Origin: Amycolatopsis sp. FBCC-B4732
GTDB lineage: Bacteria; Actinomycetota; Actinomycetes; Mycobacteriales; Pseudonocardiaceae
NCBI RefSeq assembly: GCF_023008405.1
Contig: NZ_CP095376.1
Coordinates: 6,490,501 to 6,554,500 of the forward strand
Reading direction: 5' to 3'
DNA length: 64,000 bases
The translations under genes were made by a program, and so were the position numbers. Below are positions 7,573-15,829 of the stretch, one piece after another. Below the pieces are notes generated by a model. That model was not told the DNA's origin, made no database searches, and saw nothing but the letters and a program-made list of their open reading frames with translations. How positions within the stretch are numbered: position 1 is the stretch's first letter; each line of letters begins with the position of its first letter.

Positions 7573-8502
7573 CTAGGCGTGCTGTTCGCCCAGCAGCACG
7601 GCGATTCCGTCGAGCTGGCGGCGCAGCCCGAACTCGAACGCCTCGTCGAGGTCGACGTCCTCGACGCCGGTCATCACCTCGGCGAGCACCGGGAAGCGGC
7701 CCGAGCCCAGGTAGTCCGCGAGCAGCGTCATGTCCGCCGCGAGCCGCTGGTCGCCGGTGATGCCCGTGTCGTGCTCGGCCTGGACCTCGAACGCGTTGCT
7801 CACCGCCAGGCCGCCGACCCAGCCGTTGAGCGTCATGACGACCTGCAGCTTCACCCGCCGCCGCAGGCCGGTGCCGGCCAGCGCGCGCAGCGACCAGTCG
7901 AGCAGCCGCAGCCCCGCCGCCAGGACCGGCGGCCGGACCAGCGAATTCAGCAGGATCGGCGCGAGCCACGGGTGCCGCCGGTAGGCGCGCCACTGCGAAC
8001 GGGCGGCCAGCTCGAGACGCGGCCGCCACGGCACCGGGCCCGGCTCCGGCAGCTCCGCCTCGCCGAGCGCGACGTCGGCCATCAGCCGGAGCAGCTCGTC
8101 CTTGTCGGGCACGTGCCGGTACAGCGCCATCGGCCCGACGTCCAGCTCCGCGGCCAGCCGCCGCATCGACAGCGCGGCGATCCCCTCGGCGTCGGCGAGC
8201 GCGATCGCCGCGCGCATCAGGCCGTCCCGGCCCAGCGGCGGTCTCACGGGCGTCCGGTCGGCGACGACAGTCCCGCTGCCCGGCACCGCGCGCACCCAGC
8301 CCTGCTCCCCCAGCGCGGACAGCGCTTTCGCGGCCGTCGCCATCGCGACACCCCACTCACGGACCAGCGTGCGCGTCGACGGGACGCGGTCGCCGGGCCG
8401 CAGCTCACCGGCGGAGATCCGGCGACGCAGGTCGGCCGCGATCCGCAGGTACGGCGCCGTCTCGGCCACGAACACCCCGATCCGTACTAGAACACTTGCC
8501 AT
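7573..8502 (-). CDS. GntR wing fused to TetR-type regulator
   Basis: About 309 residues with two DNA-binding modules. Residues 15-75 form a GntR winged helix (PYLRIAADLRRRISAGELRPGDRVPSTRTL, then TAAKALSALGEQGWV). From about 90 a TetR helix-turn-helix follows (LMRAAIALADAEGI, then SMRRLAAELDVGPMALYRHVPDKDELL), with a TetR C-terminal ligand domain. The double architecture recurs in actinobacteria. The ATG at 8502 and a GTG at 8508 are possible starts; similarity begins only near TAPYLR, so a GTG farther in is also possible. It is divergent from the DUF2306 gene, its likely target. Confidence 0.82.
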   Translation of the reverse strand: MASVLVRIGVFVAETAPYLRIAADLRRRISAGELRPGDRVPSTRTLVREWGVAMATAAKALSALGEQGWVRAVPGSGTVVADRTPVRPPLGRDGLMRAAIALADAEGIAALSMRRLAAELDVGPMALYRHVPDKDELLRLMADVALGEAELPEPGPVPWRPRLELAARSQWRAYRRHPWLAPILLNSLVRPPVLAAGLRLLDWSLRALAGTGLRRRVKLQVVMTLNGWVGGLAVSNAFEVQAEHDTGITGDQRLAADMTLLADYLGSGRFPVLAEVMTGVEDVDLDEAFEFGLRRQLDGIAVLLGEQHA

Positions 8503-8515
8503 CGTCACCTAGAAC
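8487..8515. promoter_or_regulatory. CTAGAAC direct repeat at the start of the GntR-TetR gene
   Basis: CTAGAAC occurs at 8487-8493 and 8509-8515, 22 bp apart (two helical turns), spanning the proposed start of the fusion regulator. The AT-rich patch and regular spacing suggest an autoregulatory operator, and hint that the true start codon may lie further into the gene. Confidence 0.4.
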
Positions 8516-8612
8516 GGTTTCAGGGTACTCCCCCAATGTCCCCAAGAAGGATTGCCGCTTCCTGGCCCTGTTCATACGGTGCGGATACAGCGTCAAGAAA
8601 CAGGGGGATCCC

Positions 8613-9323
8613 ATGAGCACGACTCAGACCGCGACGAGCATCGGTGGAGCCAAGCGGGCGACGCCGTGGTGGCGCCGCCCGTGGGTGTTCCCGCTGGGGC
8701 TGCTCGTCACGGTGTTCCTGGTGTACTCGCTGCCGCCGTACCTGGGGCTGAACCCCGCGGAGTCCCGGATCCCGGCGCCGACCGGCTGGTACTACCCGGT
8801 GCTGGTGACGCACATCGGGTTCGCGACGATCGCGATGGTGACGTGCGCGCTGCAGATCTGGCCGTGGCTGCGGCAGAAGCACCCGGTGGTGCACCGCCGC
8901 ACCGGCCGCGTGTACGTGTTCGCCGGCGCGATCCCGGCGTCGATCGCGGGGCTCGCGATCGCGCTCGCGGCCCCGTTCGGCCCGGTCGGCGCCGTGTCGA
9001 ACGTCCTGCTCGCGACACTCTGGTTCACCTGCACGGTGCAGGGTTACCGCAGCGCGCGAGCCCGCCGGTTCGGCGACCACCGCCGGTGGATGATCCGCAG
9101 CTTCGCGCTGTGCATGTCGATCATCAGCAACCGCGTGTGGGCGATCGTCTGGGCTTCGGTGCTGCCCGGGCAGCTGGACACGACGTTCGGCGGCAGCGAA
9201 CTCGCGATGGGCCAGGCGATCGCGGGCCTGACGACGTGGACCGGCTGGGTGCTCCCGCTGCTGGCGGCCGAGTGGTGGCTGGGCCGGAGCCGGGGACGCC
9301 GCCGCGCGCCGTCCCCGGCCTGA
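8613..9323 (+). CDS. DUF2306 integral membrane protein
   Basis: A 236-residue membrane protein with about six hydrophobic segments. The family pattern is visible in HIGFATIAMVTCALQIWPWLRQKHPVVHRRTGRVYV and in the later DHRRWMIRSFAL stretch, which places paired His/Arg residues near the membrane face. DUF2306 proteins are of unknown function. The ATG at 8613 is supported by an AGGGGG ribosome site. It is divergent from the GntR-TetR fusion regulator. Confidence 0.82.
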   Translation: MSTTQTATSIGGAKRATPWWRRPWVFPLGLLVTVFLVYSLPPYLGLNPAESRIPAPTGWYYPVLVTHIGFATIAMVTCALQIWPWLRQKHPVVHRRTGRVYVFAGAIPASIAGLAIALAAPFGPVGAVSNVLLATLWFTCTVQGYRSARARRFGDHRRWMIRSFALCMSIISNRVWAIVWASVLPGQLDTTFGGSELAMGQAIAGLTTWTGWVLPLLAAEWWLGRSRGRRRAPSPA

Positions 9324-9604
9324 GCCCTCTTCGGAGACGAGGTTCAGCGCACGGCACCGTTGAAGTCGAAGCGCGTCGGCGCGGCAGCGTTTTCGACGGC
9401 CGCCGTTCGCCCACAGTCGCATAGCGCCCGAACTCTCCCTCCCGCATGCACCGGTAGCCGGCGATACGCGCACCCGTCGACCGCATGAGCCGGCAGCATT
9501 TTGCGGAGTTACCGCAACCTCGGTCGCGTTTCGCCGGTGTCCAGCTCCGCATTCCCCGAGAAGGCCGTTGTTCGGCAGGATCTTCGGCGGCTACCTGGGC
9601 TGGG

Positions 9605-10447
9605 TCACCAGCGGGCGGCGTCCGCGAGCAGTGCGTCGCGCACCGCCGCGGGCCCTGCTCGGCAGGGCTCGGCGCGCGTGACCGCGAAGAGCGTGTTGAT
9701 CGGGGGTTCCTCCGGGTCGAGCAACGCGATCAGCGAGCCCGCGGCCAGCTCCTCCGCGCACAGGTACCGCGGCAGCACGCTCACGCCGAAGCCGGCGAGC
9801 ACGCACGTCAGGACGCCGCGCAGGTCCGGTACGACGACCGCGGGGCCGGGCGGTGGGCGGACGCCCAGCACCGACCGCCAGTAGCGGCGGATGATCGGGA
9901 GGTCCTCGGCGTAGGCCACCAGCGGCGCCGTGCGCGGGTCGCCCTTGAAATCGCGGGGGCCGACCAGAACGAACTCCTCGTCGGTCAGCGGGGTTGCCGC
10001 CAGGCCTCGGCGGCGGGGGCGGATCGTGGAGACGACGAGGTCGAACCGGCGTTGCGCGAGACCCGCGAGGAGGTCGTCGGCCAGGCCGAACGTCACGCGC
10101 AAGCGAAGTCCGGACGCGACCAGGCCGGTCAGCGCCGGGAGGACCCGGGTGGTGGTCAGCTCGGCGGGTCCGGCCAGGTGCACCGGGGCCGCGAACGGGT
10201 CGTCGCCGACCGCCACCGTCGCCAGTGCGTCCACGTGCGGGGTGATGCGGGCGGCCAGCTCGTCGGCGGCCGACGTCGGGGTCACGCCCCGGGCCCGGCG
10301 GACGAACAGCTGCTGCCCGAGCTCTTCCTCCAGGGCTCTGACCTGCGCGGTCACCGTCGGCTGGGACAAACCCAGCGACGGTGCCGCACCGGTCAGCGAG
10401 CCCGCGCGGTGAACCGCGAGGAAGGTGCGAAGCAGGTCGAGGTCCAG
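9605..10447 (-). CDS. LysR-family transcriptional regulator (apparent CTG start)
   Basis: About 280 residues. The N-terminal helix-turn-helix is unmistakable (DLLRTFLAVHRAGSLTGAAPSLGLSQPTVTAQVRALEEELG), followed by a periplasmic-binding-like effector domain. No ATG, GTG or TTG lies in frame between the helix-turn-helix and a point about 125 bp inside the preceding DUF427 gene. A CTG at 10447 has GAGGA six bases before it and begins one base after the DUF427 stop, so I take it as the start, with translational coupling. Effector and targets are unknown. Confidence 0.8.
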   Translation of the reverse strand: MDLDLLRTFLAVHRAGSLTGAAPSLGLSQPTVTAQVRALEEELGQQLFVRRARGVTPTSAADELAARITPHVDALATVAVGDDPFAAPVHLAGPAELTTTRVLPALTGLVASGLRLRVTFGLADDLLAGLAQRRFDLVVSTIRPRRRGLAATPLTDEEFVLVGPRDFKGDPRTAPLVAYAEDLPIIRRYWRSVLGVRPPPGPAVVVPDLRGVLTCVLAGFGVSVLPRYLCAEELAAGSLIALLDPEEPPINTLFAVTRAEPCRAGPAAVRDALLADAARW

Positions 10448-10448
10448 C

Positions 10449-10829
10449 TCAGTCCTCGACCAGCTCGATGGAGTCCACGACGTTCGGGTAGAACGCCACG
10501 TGGTCCTTGATCGCCGCGACCGCGTCGTACGGCTTCTCGTACGTCCAGATCGCGTTCTCGGCCCGCACGTCACCGACGTTCAGGCTGTAGTAGTTGCTGT
10601 CGCCCTTGTACGGGCAGTACGTCTCGTGGTCGGTCCGCTCCAGCACGCTGAAATCGACGTCCGCCCGCGGGATGTACTGCGCCGCCGGATACGTGGATTC
10701 CTGCAGCGTCAGCGCGTTGCGGCTGTCCGCAACGACGCGCCCGCCCGCCTTGACCACCACGCGGGCCCGGGTCGGCTCGACGGTGATCGGGTGGTCCGGG
10801 CCCGGGACCAGTACCTTCTTCTCCGGCAT
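10449..10829 (-). CDS. DUF427 domain protein
   Basis: A 126-residue single-domain protein with the DUF427 marks GRVVADSRNALTLQES and ETYCPYKGDSNYYSL (invariant Cys-Pro-Tyr-Lys-Gly), then the WTYEKPYDAVAAIKDHVAFYP tail. The family is widespread in actinobacteria, compact and beta-rich, without firm biochemistry. The ATG at 10829 has GAGGAGCGGAC in front of it. It appears to be the first gene of a two-gene unit with the LysR regulator. Confidence 0.87.
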   Translation of the reverse strand: MPEKKVLVPGPDHPITVEPTRARVVVKAGGRVVADSRNALTLQESTYPAAQYIPRADVDFSVLERTDHETYCPYKGDSNYYSLNVGDVRAENAIWTYEKPYDAVAAIKDHVAFYPNVVDSIELVED

Positions 10830-10891
10830 GTCCGCTCCTCGAAAAGGTCGTGTACCAGGAGCAGCACCCCGGGCCCGGCGGTTATTCCGCG

Positions 10892-11656
10892 TCAGGGCAG
10901 GTAGTACATCGGGTTCGGCAGCTTGACCGGGCGCAGCGCGTAGCCGCCTTCGAGGTCGCTGAACTGGTCACCGACGTTCAGCACGATCTTCGCGCCGGTC
11001 GCCTCGATGTGCGCCCGCGTGCCCGACTTGTACTGGACGGTGGTGCAGGTCAGCCCGCACGGCAGGTAGTCCGGCGCGGTCACCTTCGGCTTGAAGAACG
11101 CGCCGGCCGGGGCCGGGTAGCCCTCGTCGGCCAGGTTCTTCAGCGACTGCGGGCCCTGCAGCTCGTTGCGGCCGGTCAGGAAGTACACCTTGACGCCGTG
11201 CTGCGCGGCCCAGTTGGCCAGCTCCAGCACCGGCCGGTTGGCGACGAACGTGCCGTTGTCGATCGCCTGCTGCTGCTTGACCGGGTCGAAGCCGAAGTCG
11301 TTGTCGGCCTCCCAGCCGAAGGTGACCTCGGCGGTGTCGTCGACGTCGAGCACCACCGCCGGGTTCTTCACGCGGCCCAGCTGCTGCTGGAGAAAGCGCT
11401 TCGCGTCGGAGACGACCCGGCCGGTGTCCTTCACGAACCGGCTCGTGTCCGAGTAGTGGTGCTTGCCCGCGGCGTCGAGGTAGTCGCCGTAGTACGCCTT
11501 GACGTCGTTCTTGACCTGGCCGATGTTGGCCGGTTCCTTGGCGCGGGCGGCGGTCGCGTCGTCCGAGCCGGCGAGCGCGGTGGCTCCCGAAGCGACGGTG
11601 GCGCCGATGGCCGCGGCGGCGGCGAGCTTGACGAGACCTGACCAGTTCCGGAGCAC
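10892..11656 (-). CDS. Secreted HAD-superfamily acid phosphatase (subfamily IIIB)
   Basis: A 254-residue protein with a Sec signal (basic LRNWSGLVK, then an Ala-rich helix to about residue 30). The HAD nucleophile motif VVLDVDDTAE puts the catalytic Asp at 104 and the general acid Asp at 106. VYFLTGRNE is motif II (Thr), and a Lys (KSGTRAHIE) and NVGDQFSDLEGG give motifs III and IV. This is the class B/plant-acid-phosphatase-like group, probably releasing phosphate from organic esters outside the membrane. The GTG at 11656 has GGGAGG upstream. Confidence 0.87.
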   Translation of the reverse strand: MLRNWSGLVKLAAAAAIGATVASGATALAGSDDATAARAKEPANIGQVKNDVKAYYGDYLDAAGKHHYSDTSRFVKDTGRVVSDAKRFLQQQLGRVKNPAVVLDVDDTAEVTFGWEADNDFGFDPVKQQQAIDNGTFVANRPVLELANWAAQHGVKVYFLTGRNELQGPQSLKNLADEGYPAPAGAFFKPKVTAPDYLPCGLTCTTVQYKSGTRAHIEATGAKIVLNVGDQFSDLEGGYALRPVKLPNPMYYLP

Positions 11657-11693
11657 GGGAACCTCCCACGAAGATGCGAACGACCCGGGAAAC

Positions 11694-12860
11694 CTACGTC
11701 ACGCGTTCGGCTCGGCAGACGAAAGCCGTCGGCGCGCGGCCGATCCGCGTCAAAACCACCGAAGCTTCCGCTTCGCCGCGCGGCTTCAGCCGGCGGCGCA
11801 ACGCGTCCGGGTCGACGTCCAGGCCGCGGATCAGGATCTCCAGCCGCCCGACGTCGTGTCGCTTGAGGACGGCTTTGAGCGCCTTCTCGCTGTAGGGCCC
11901 CTGTTCCAGCACCCGGAACGCCCGCACGCCCGGCGGCGGGGTGTCGCCGGTGAGGTAGGCGATGCGCTCGTCCAGCTGCCACAACCCGTACCGTGCCGCG
12001 TAGTGGCGGACCAGCCCGGCCCGGACCACGGCGCCGTCGGGGTCGACGATCCACTCCCCCGGTGCCCGCGTGGGCAGTTCGTCCGGTTCGGCGTCGGTGA
12101 CCGTCCACTGTGTCCCGTCCGAGCGCAGCACGGTCGCCCGGCGGGTGACGCCCTCGCCGAGTCCGCGCCAGAGGCAGGACTCGCGGACCTGGCCGTCCAG
12201 GGAGACCAGCTCGACCTCGTCGGCCCACGGCGTCAGCGCGAAGTCCAGGCCGGGCGCGCACTTGAGCGCCAGCGGACGGCCCGGGTAGGCCTCGACCAGC
12301 CCGTCGAGCGGCGGGGCGAAGTCGGCGGGCTTCCACGCGCGGCGTCCGGCGGAGTCGCGGCGGGCGGGGTCGGCGACGACGACGCCGGAGCGACTCACCG
12401 GCGCCAGCGCGTCGGCGCGCGCGAGTCCGAACGGGACACCGGCCGTCGTTCCGTTGTGCCGGGCCATTTCCAGGCGCACCGGGTCCACATCGGACCCGAG
12501 CGCGCGCCGGGCCACCCGCGCGATTTCGACAAGGTCGGCACCCACCGAGCACGTGACGTCGTGGACATCGAGGCCCGCCAGCCGCGCGGCCCGGTGCCGG
12601 GCGACCGGGGTGGCGCTCGCCTGCTGGAGCGCGTCCGAGGTGAACAGCCAGCCGTCAGCGTCCACTTTGGACACGGATTTACGCCGCAGCAGCACCGTTT
12701 CCAGGACGGCGGCCGCGTGCTCCTCGCCGACGACGCGGCGCACCTGCGCGACGGACGCGATCCGGTCGGTCAGCGGCAGCGACGAAACCTCGGCGAGCGC
12801 CGCCGTCCCCGCGCCGGAGCGCAGGTAGGCGACGTCGCCGAGGCTGAACGAATATCCCAA
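11694..12860 (-). CDS. THUMP-like SAM-dependent methyltransferase
   Basis: About 388 residues. The middle part carries a class I methyltransferase core (VTCSVGADLVEIARVAR, then LGSDVDPVRLEMARHN, then VVVADPARRDSAGR, an Asp-Pro-x-Arg analogue of motif IV). The C-terminal third has the THUMP-like domain (YGLWQLDERIAYLTG, then FRVLEQGPYSEKALKAVLKRHDVG). Members are predicted RNA or DNA methyltransferases. The best start is TTG at 12860, one base after the stop of the upstream methyltransferase, so the two are probably coupled. Confidence 0.8.
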   Translation of the reverse strand: MGYSFSLGDVAYLRSGAGTAALAEVSSLPLTDRIASVAQVRRVVGEEHAAAVLETVLLRRKSVSKVDADGWLFTSDALQQASATPVARHRAARLAGLDVHDVTCSVGADLVEIARVARRALGSDVDPVRLEMARHNGTTAGVPFGLARADALAPVSRSGVVVADPARRDSAGRRAWKPADFAPPLDGLVEAYPGRPLALKCAPGLDFALTPWADEVELVSLDGQVRESCLWRGLGEGVTRRATVLRSDGTQWTVTDAEPDELPTRAPGEWIVDPDGAVVRAGLVRHYAARYGLWQLDERIAYLTGDTPPPGVRAFRVLEQGPYSEKALKAVLKRHDVGRLEILIRGLDVDPDALRRRLKPRGEAEASVVLTRIGRAPTAFVCRAERVT

Positions 12861-12861
12861 T

Positions 12862-13827
12862 TCAGGACGGCCGCTTGGTCCCGGTGATCATGACGTTGTA
12901 GAACAGCTCGCGCGGCAGGACCTTCGCGAGCACCTTCTTGTCCACAGCGGACAGCCGCAGCCACAGCTTGTAGGCGAACAGCCGCCAGCGCACGGTCAGC
13001 TTCTCCGGCGGCACCGCGGCTTCGAACGTCCGGATCGGCCAGCCGGCGAGCGCCGCGGCGAACTCCTCGGTGACCGCGTGGACGTCCTGCGCGCCGGCCC
13101 CGCGGGCCCACGACTCCAGCTCCGACGGGTCGAACGTGTGGATGTCGACCACGGCTTCCAGCGCGGCCGCGCGCGAGGACTCGTCGAGCTCCTCCTGCGG
13201 GCGCCGCCAGCCGCTCAGCACCGGCAGCTTCGTCACGCGGGTGGTCAGGAACCAGGTGAACTGGCCGAGCTTGCGCGCGTAGAAGTCGCCGATCTTGGTC
13301 GGCTCGCCGGCGAAGACGAACCGGCCGCCCGGCTTGAGCACGCGCAGCACCTCGCGGAACGCCGCCTGGACGTCCGGGATGTGGTGCAGCACCGCGTGCC
13401 CGACGACGAGGTCGAACGTGTTGTCGTCGTACGGGATGCGCTCGGCGTCGGCGACCCGGCCGTCGACGTCGAGGCCGAGCTTCTCGGCGTTGCGCAGCGC
13501 GACCTGGACCATGCCGGGCGAGAGGTCGGTGACCGAGCCCTTCTTGGCCACGCCGCCCTGCATCAGGTTCAGCAGGAAGAAACCGGTGCCGCTGCCCAGT
13601 TCCATCGCGTGCTGGTAGGGCTGGCCGTCGTCGCCCGCGACGGCGTTGAACACGTCGGTGGCGTAGGAGATGCAGCGCTCGTCGTACGAGATCGACCACT
13701 TCTCGTCGTAGGTGCCGGCTTCCCAGTCGTGGTACAGCACGTTCGCGAGCTTGGGGTCGGCGTAGGCCGCCTGAACCTCTTCCGCGGTGGCGTGCGGGTT
13801 CGGGGCCGGGTCGTTCACGTCGGTCAA
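12862..13827 (-). CDS. Class I SAM-dependent methyltransferase
   Basis: A 321-residue protein with SAM motif I (AMELGSGTGFFLLNL), an acidic residue after the second strand (VTDLSPGM), and NTFDLVVGHAVLHHIPD followed by LRVLKPGGRFVFAGEP, the standard small-molecule methyltransferase layout. The C-terminal 100 residues are helical and basic. The substrate cannot be inferred. It starts at TTG 13827, or GTG 13818, just after the enoyl-CoA hydratase stop, and probably belongs to one transcript with its neighbours on both sides. Confidence 0.83.
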   Translation of the reverse strand: MTDVNDPAPNPHATAEEVQAAYADPKLANVLYHDWEAGTYDEKWSISYDERCISYATDVFNAVAGDDGQPYQHAMELGSGTGFFLLNLMQGGVAKKGSVTDLSPGMVQVALRNAEKLGLDVDGRVADAERIPYDDNTFDLVVGHAVLHHIPDVQAAFREVLRVLKPGGRFVFAGEPTKIGDFYARKLGQFTWFLTTRVTKLPVLSGWRRPQEELDESSRAAALEAVVDIHTFDPSELESWARGAGAQDVHAVTEEFAAALAGWPIRTFEAAVPPEKLTVRWRLFAYKLWLRLSAVDKKVLAKVLPRELFYNVMITGTKRPS

Positions 13828-13831
13828 GGCG

Positions 13832-14611
13832 TCATTTCCCTTCGAAAGTGGCCTTGCCGGGCCCGTTTTCGATGAACGACTTCATGCCGTTCCGCTGGTC
13901 TTCGGTCGCCCAGAGCGCGGCGAACAGGTGCGATTCGAGCTTGAGCCCGTTCGCGAGGTCGGTGTCGAGACCGCCGTCGATGGCCGCCTTCGCCGCGCGC
14001 AGCGCCACGGCGGGGCCGCTCGCGAACTGGGCCGCCCACTTGTGCGCGGCGGCGTAGACGTCGTCGGGGGCGACGGCCTGGTCCACGATCCCCAGCCGCA
14101 GCGCCTCTTCGGCCTTGACGAACCGTCCGGTGTAGACGATGTCCTTGGTCTTGCTCGGACCGATCAGGCGCGCCAGGCGCTGGGTGCCGCCCGCGCCGGG
14201 GATGACGCCGAGCTGGATCTCCGGCTGGCCGACCTTGACGTTGTCGCCGGCGACCCGCCAGTCCGCCGTCAGCGCCAGTTCGAGGCCGCCGCCGAGGGCG
14301 TAGCCGGTGATGGCCGCGACGACCGGCTTCGGGATGTTCGCGATGAGCGCGAGGGTGCCGGTGAGGGTGGCGCCGAACTTCGCGATCTCGGGGTACGTGC
14401 GGGTGGCCATCTCCTTGATGTCCGCGCCGCCCGCGAAGGTCTTCTCGCCGCCGTAGAGGATCACCGCGCGGACGTCGTCGCGCTCGGTGGCCTCCTTCGC
14501 CAGCTCCGCGAGCTCGGCGGTGACCTGGGCGTTCAGGGCGTTGACCGGCGGCCGGTCGAGCCGGATCGTGCCGACCCCGTCCTTGACCTCCAGGGTTACG
14601 AACTCTCCCAC
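13832..14611 (-). CDS. Enoyl-CoA hydratase/isomerase (crotonase) family
   Basis: About 259 residues, the usual crotonase length. The oxyanion segment GGADIKEM, the [12 protein letters not shown] segment with the first catalytic Glu, and [20 protein letters not shown] with the second catalytic Glu are all present, so hydration of 2-enoyl-CoA is the expected reaction. AGGAGG directly abuts an ATG at 14617, but stands six bases before a GTG at 14611, which I therefore prefer. It is the first gene of a run with two methyltransferases. Confidence 0.9.
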   Translation of the reverse strand: MGEFVTLEVKDGVGTIRLDRPPVNALNAQVTAELAELAKEATERDDVRAVILYGGEKTFAGGADIKEMATRTYPEIAKFGATLTGTLALIANIPKPVVAAITGYALGGGLELALTADWRVAGDNVKVGQPEIQLGVIPGAGGTQRLARLIGPSKTKDIVYTGRFVKAEEALRLGIVDQAVAPDDVYAAAHKWAAQFASGPAVALRAAKAAIDGGLDTDLANGLKLESHLFAALWATEDQRNGMKSFIENGPGKATFEGK

Positions 14612-14666
14612 GCCCATCCTCCTCGTTGACGAAGTGCCAGCAGGCTACCCGCCGGTAAGCGTCAGC

Positions 14667-15488
14667 TTAGCGACGGCGGGCGAAGAAGCGATCCCCGGAG
14701 CGCTCCAGCACGAGGTCCTGGTCGAACGTCTTCGACAGGTTTTCGCTGGTGATGACGTCGTCGACGAGGCCGGAGACCACCGCGCCGCCGTCGCGGAGGA
14801 GCAGCGCGTGGGTGAACCCCGGCGGGATCTCCTCGACGTGGTGGGTGACCAGCACGAGCGCCGGCGCGTCCGGGTCGAGGGCCAGCGTCGAGAGCCGCGC
14901 GACCAGGTCTTCGCGGCCGCCGAGGTCGAGGCCCGCCGCCGGCTCGTCGAGCAGCAGCATCTCCGGGTCGGTCATCAGCGAGCGCGCGATCAGGGCCCGC
15001 TTGCGCTCGCCCTCGGACAGCGTCCCGAAAGTGCGCTCGGCCAGGTTGCCGATGCCCATCGCTTCGAGCAGCTCGGTCGCGCGGGCGGTGTCGAGGGTGT
15101 CGTATTCCTCACGCCAGCGGCCGAGCACCGCGTAGCCGGCGCTGACCACGACGTCCTTGACCAGCTCGTCACCCGGGACGCGCTGCGCGATCGCCGCCGA
15201 CGTGAAACCGATGCGCGGGCGCAGGTCGAAGATGTTGACCCGGCCGATGCGCTCGCCGAGCAGGTCGACCTCGCCGGTCGTCGGGTGCAGCTCGGCCGCG
15301 GCGAGGCGCAGGAGGGTGGTCTTGCCCGCCCCGTTCGGCCCGAGCACCACCCAGCGCTCGTCCAGTTCCACGGACCAGTCGAGGCCCTTGAGGAGGTCGT
15401 TGGTCCCCCGGCGGACGCCGACACCGGCCATCCGGACCACGAGGTCGTCAAGTTCGCTGGGCTGGATCGGCTCGCTCACGAGCCCCAT
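14667..15488 (-). CDS. ABC transporter-type ATPase
   Basis: A 273-residue nucleotide-binding subunit with Walker A GPNGAGKTT, signature LSEGERKR, Walker B MLLLDEPAAGLDLGG and the switch His in LVTHHVEE. It resembles the ModF/YlqF-like stand-alone ATPases of actinobacteria. There is no permease gene beside it, so a partner is either elsewhere or not needed. ATG at 15488 and GTG at 15479 are both reasonable starts. It diverges from the cysteine module at 15623. Confidence 0.86.
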   Translation of the reverse strand: MGLVSEPIQPSELDDLVVRMAGVGVRRGTNDLLKGLDWSVELDERWVVLGPNGAGKTTLLRLAAAELHPTTGEVDLLGERIGRVNIFDLRPRIGFTSAAIAQRVPGDELVKDVVVSAGYAVLGRWREEYDTLDTARATELLEAMGIGNLAERTFGTLSEGERKRALIARSLMTDPEMLLLDEPAAGLDLGGREDLVARLSTLALDPDAPALVLVTHHVEEIPPGFTHALLLRDGGAVVSGLVDDVITSENLSKTFDQDLVLERSGDRFFARRR

Positions 15489-15622
15489 TCTGTCTGTCGT
15501 CGCGCGCGCGTGCGCACCCGCCCGGGTGAGTGGGCGATCCGGCAGGTCGGAGCGTGCCCACTTCGTGGAACGCAGCATCGCGGGAGAGCAGCTCGCGCCG
15601 GAGTTGTGGCACGATCACTGGC

Positions 15623-15736
15623 ATGTCAGCCGACGCGCCCGCCACCGGAGTCACCCGGGGTTCGTTCTGGCGCCGTCGCACCATCGACCTGCTCCTCGTC
15701 GCCTCGGCCGGGTGTACGCGGGCGCGGCTCCGCTGA
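15623..15736 (+). CDS. Cysteine-type leader peptide (37 residues)
   Basis: A short frame encoding a basic peptide whose core reads RRRTIDLLLVASAGC. Actinobacterial leader peptides upstream of sulfur-metabolism genes typically contain an Arg/His-Ile-Asp-Leu stretch followed by Val-Ala-Ser-Ala and a Cys, and this matches closely. It ends 93 bp before the cysteine dioxygenase start, and a stem-loop follows the stop by 3 bp. I infer that translation of the Cys codon senses cysteinyl-tRNA and adjusts expression of the dioxygenase-rhodanese operon. There is no clear ribosome site before the ATG; a leaderless start is possible. Confidence 0.68.
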   Translation: MSADAPATGVTRGSFWRRRTIDLLLVASAGCTRARLR

Positions 15737-15739
15737 TCC

Positions 15740-15771
15740 CACGCGTCCTCTTCACGGCTTCTCGACGCGTG
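15740..15771 (+). promoter_or_regulatory. Stem-loop between leader peptide and cysteine dioxygenase
   Basis: Perfect 8-bp arms CACGCGTC (15740-15747) and GACGCGTG (15764-15771) with a 16-base loop, starting 3 bp after the leader-peptide stop. No U-run follows, so it is not a classical intrinsic terminator. Its placement fits an attenuator or a structure masking later sequence. Confidence 0.5.
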
Positions 15772-15829
15772 CGCGTGCCGCGCTGCCCCCGTGTCCCGAA
15801 TCACCTTTCGCGTCCGAGGAGCACCCGCG

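Noticed and set aside
9324..9604. Possible terminator TTGCGG/CCGCAA at 9501-9517 or small gene in this gap
   Set aside because: Arms are only six bases with no U-tract, and no frame in the gap has a start, ribosome site and composition of a gene.
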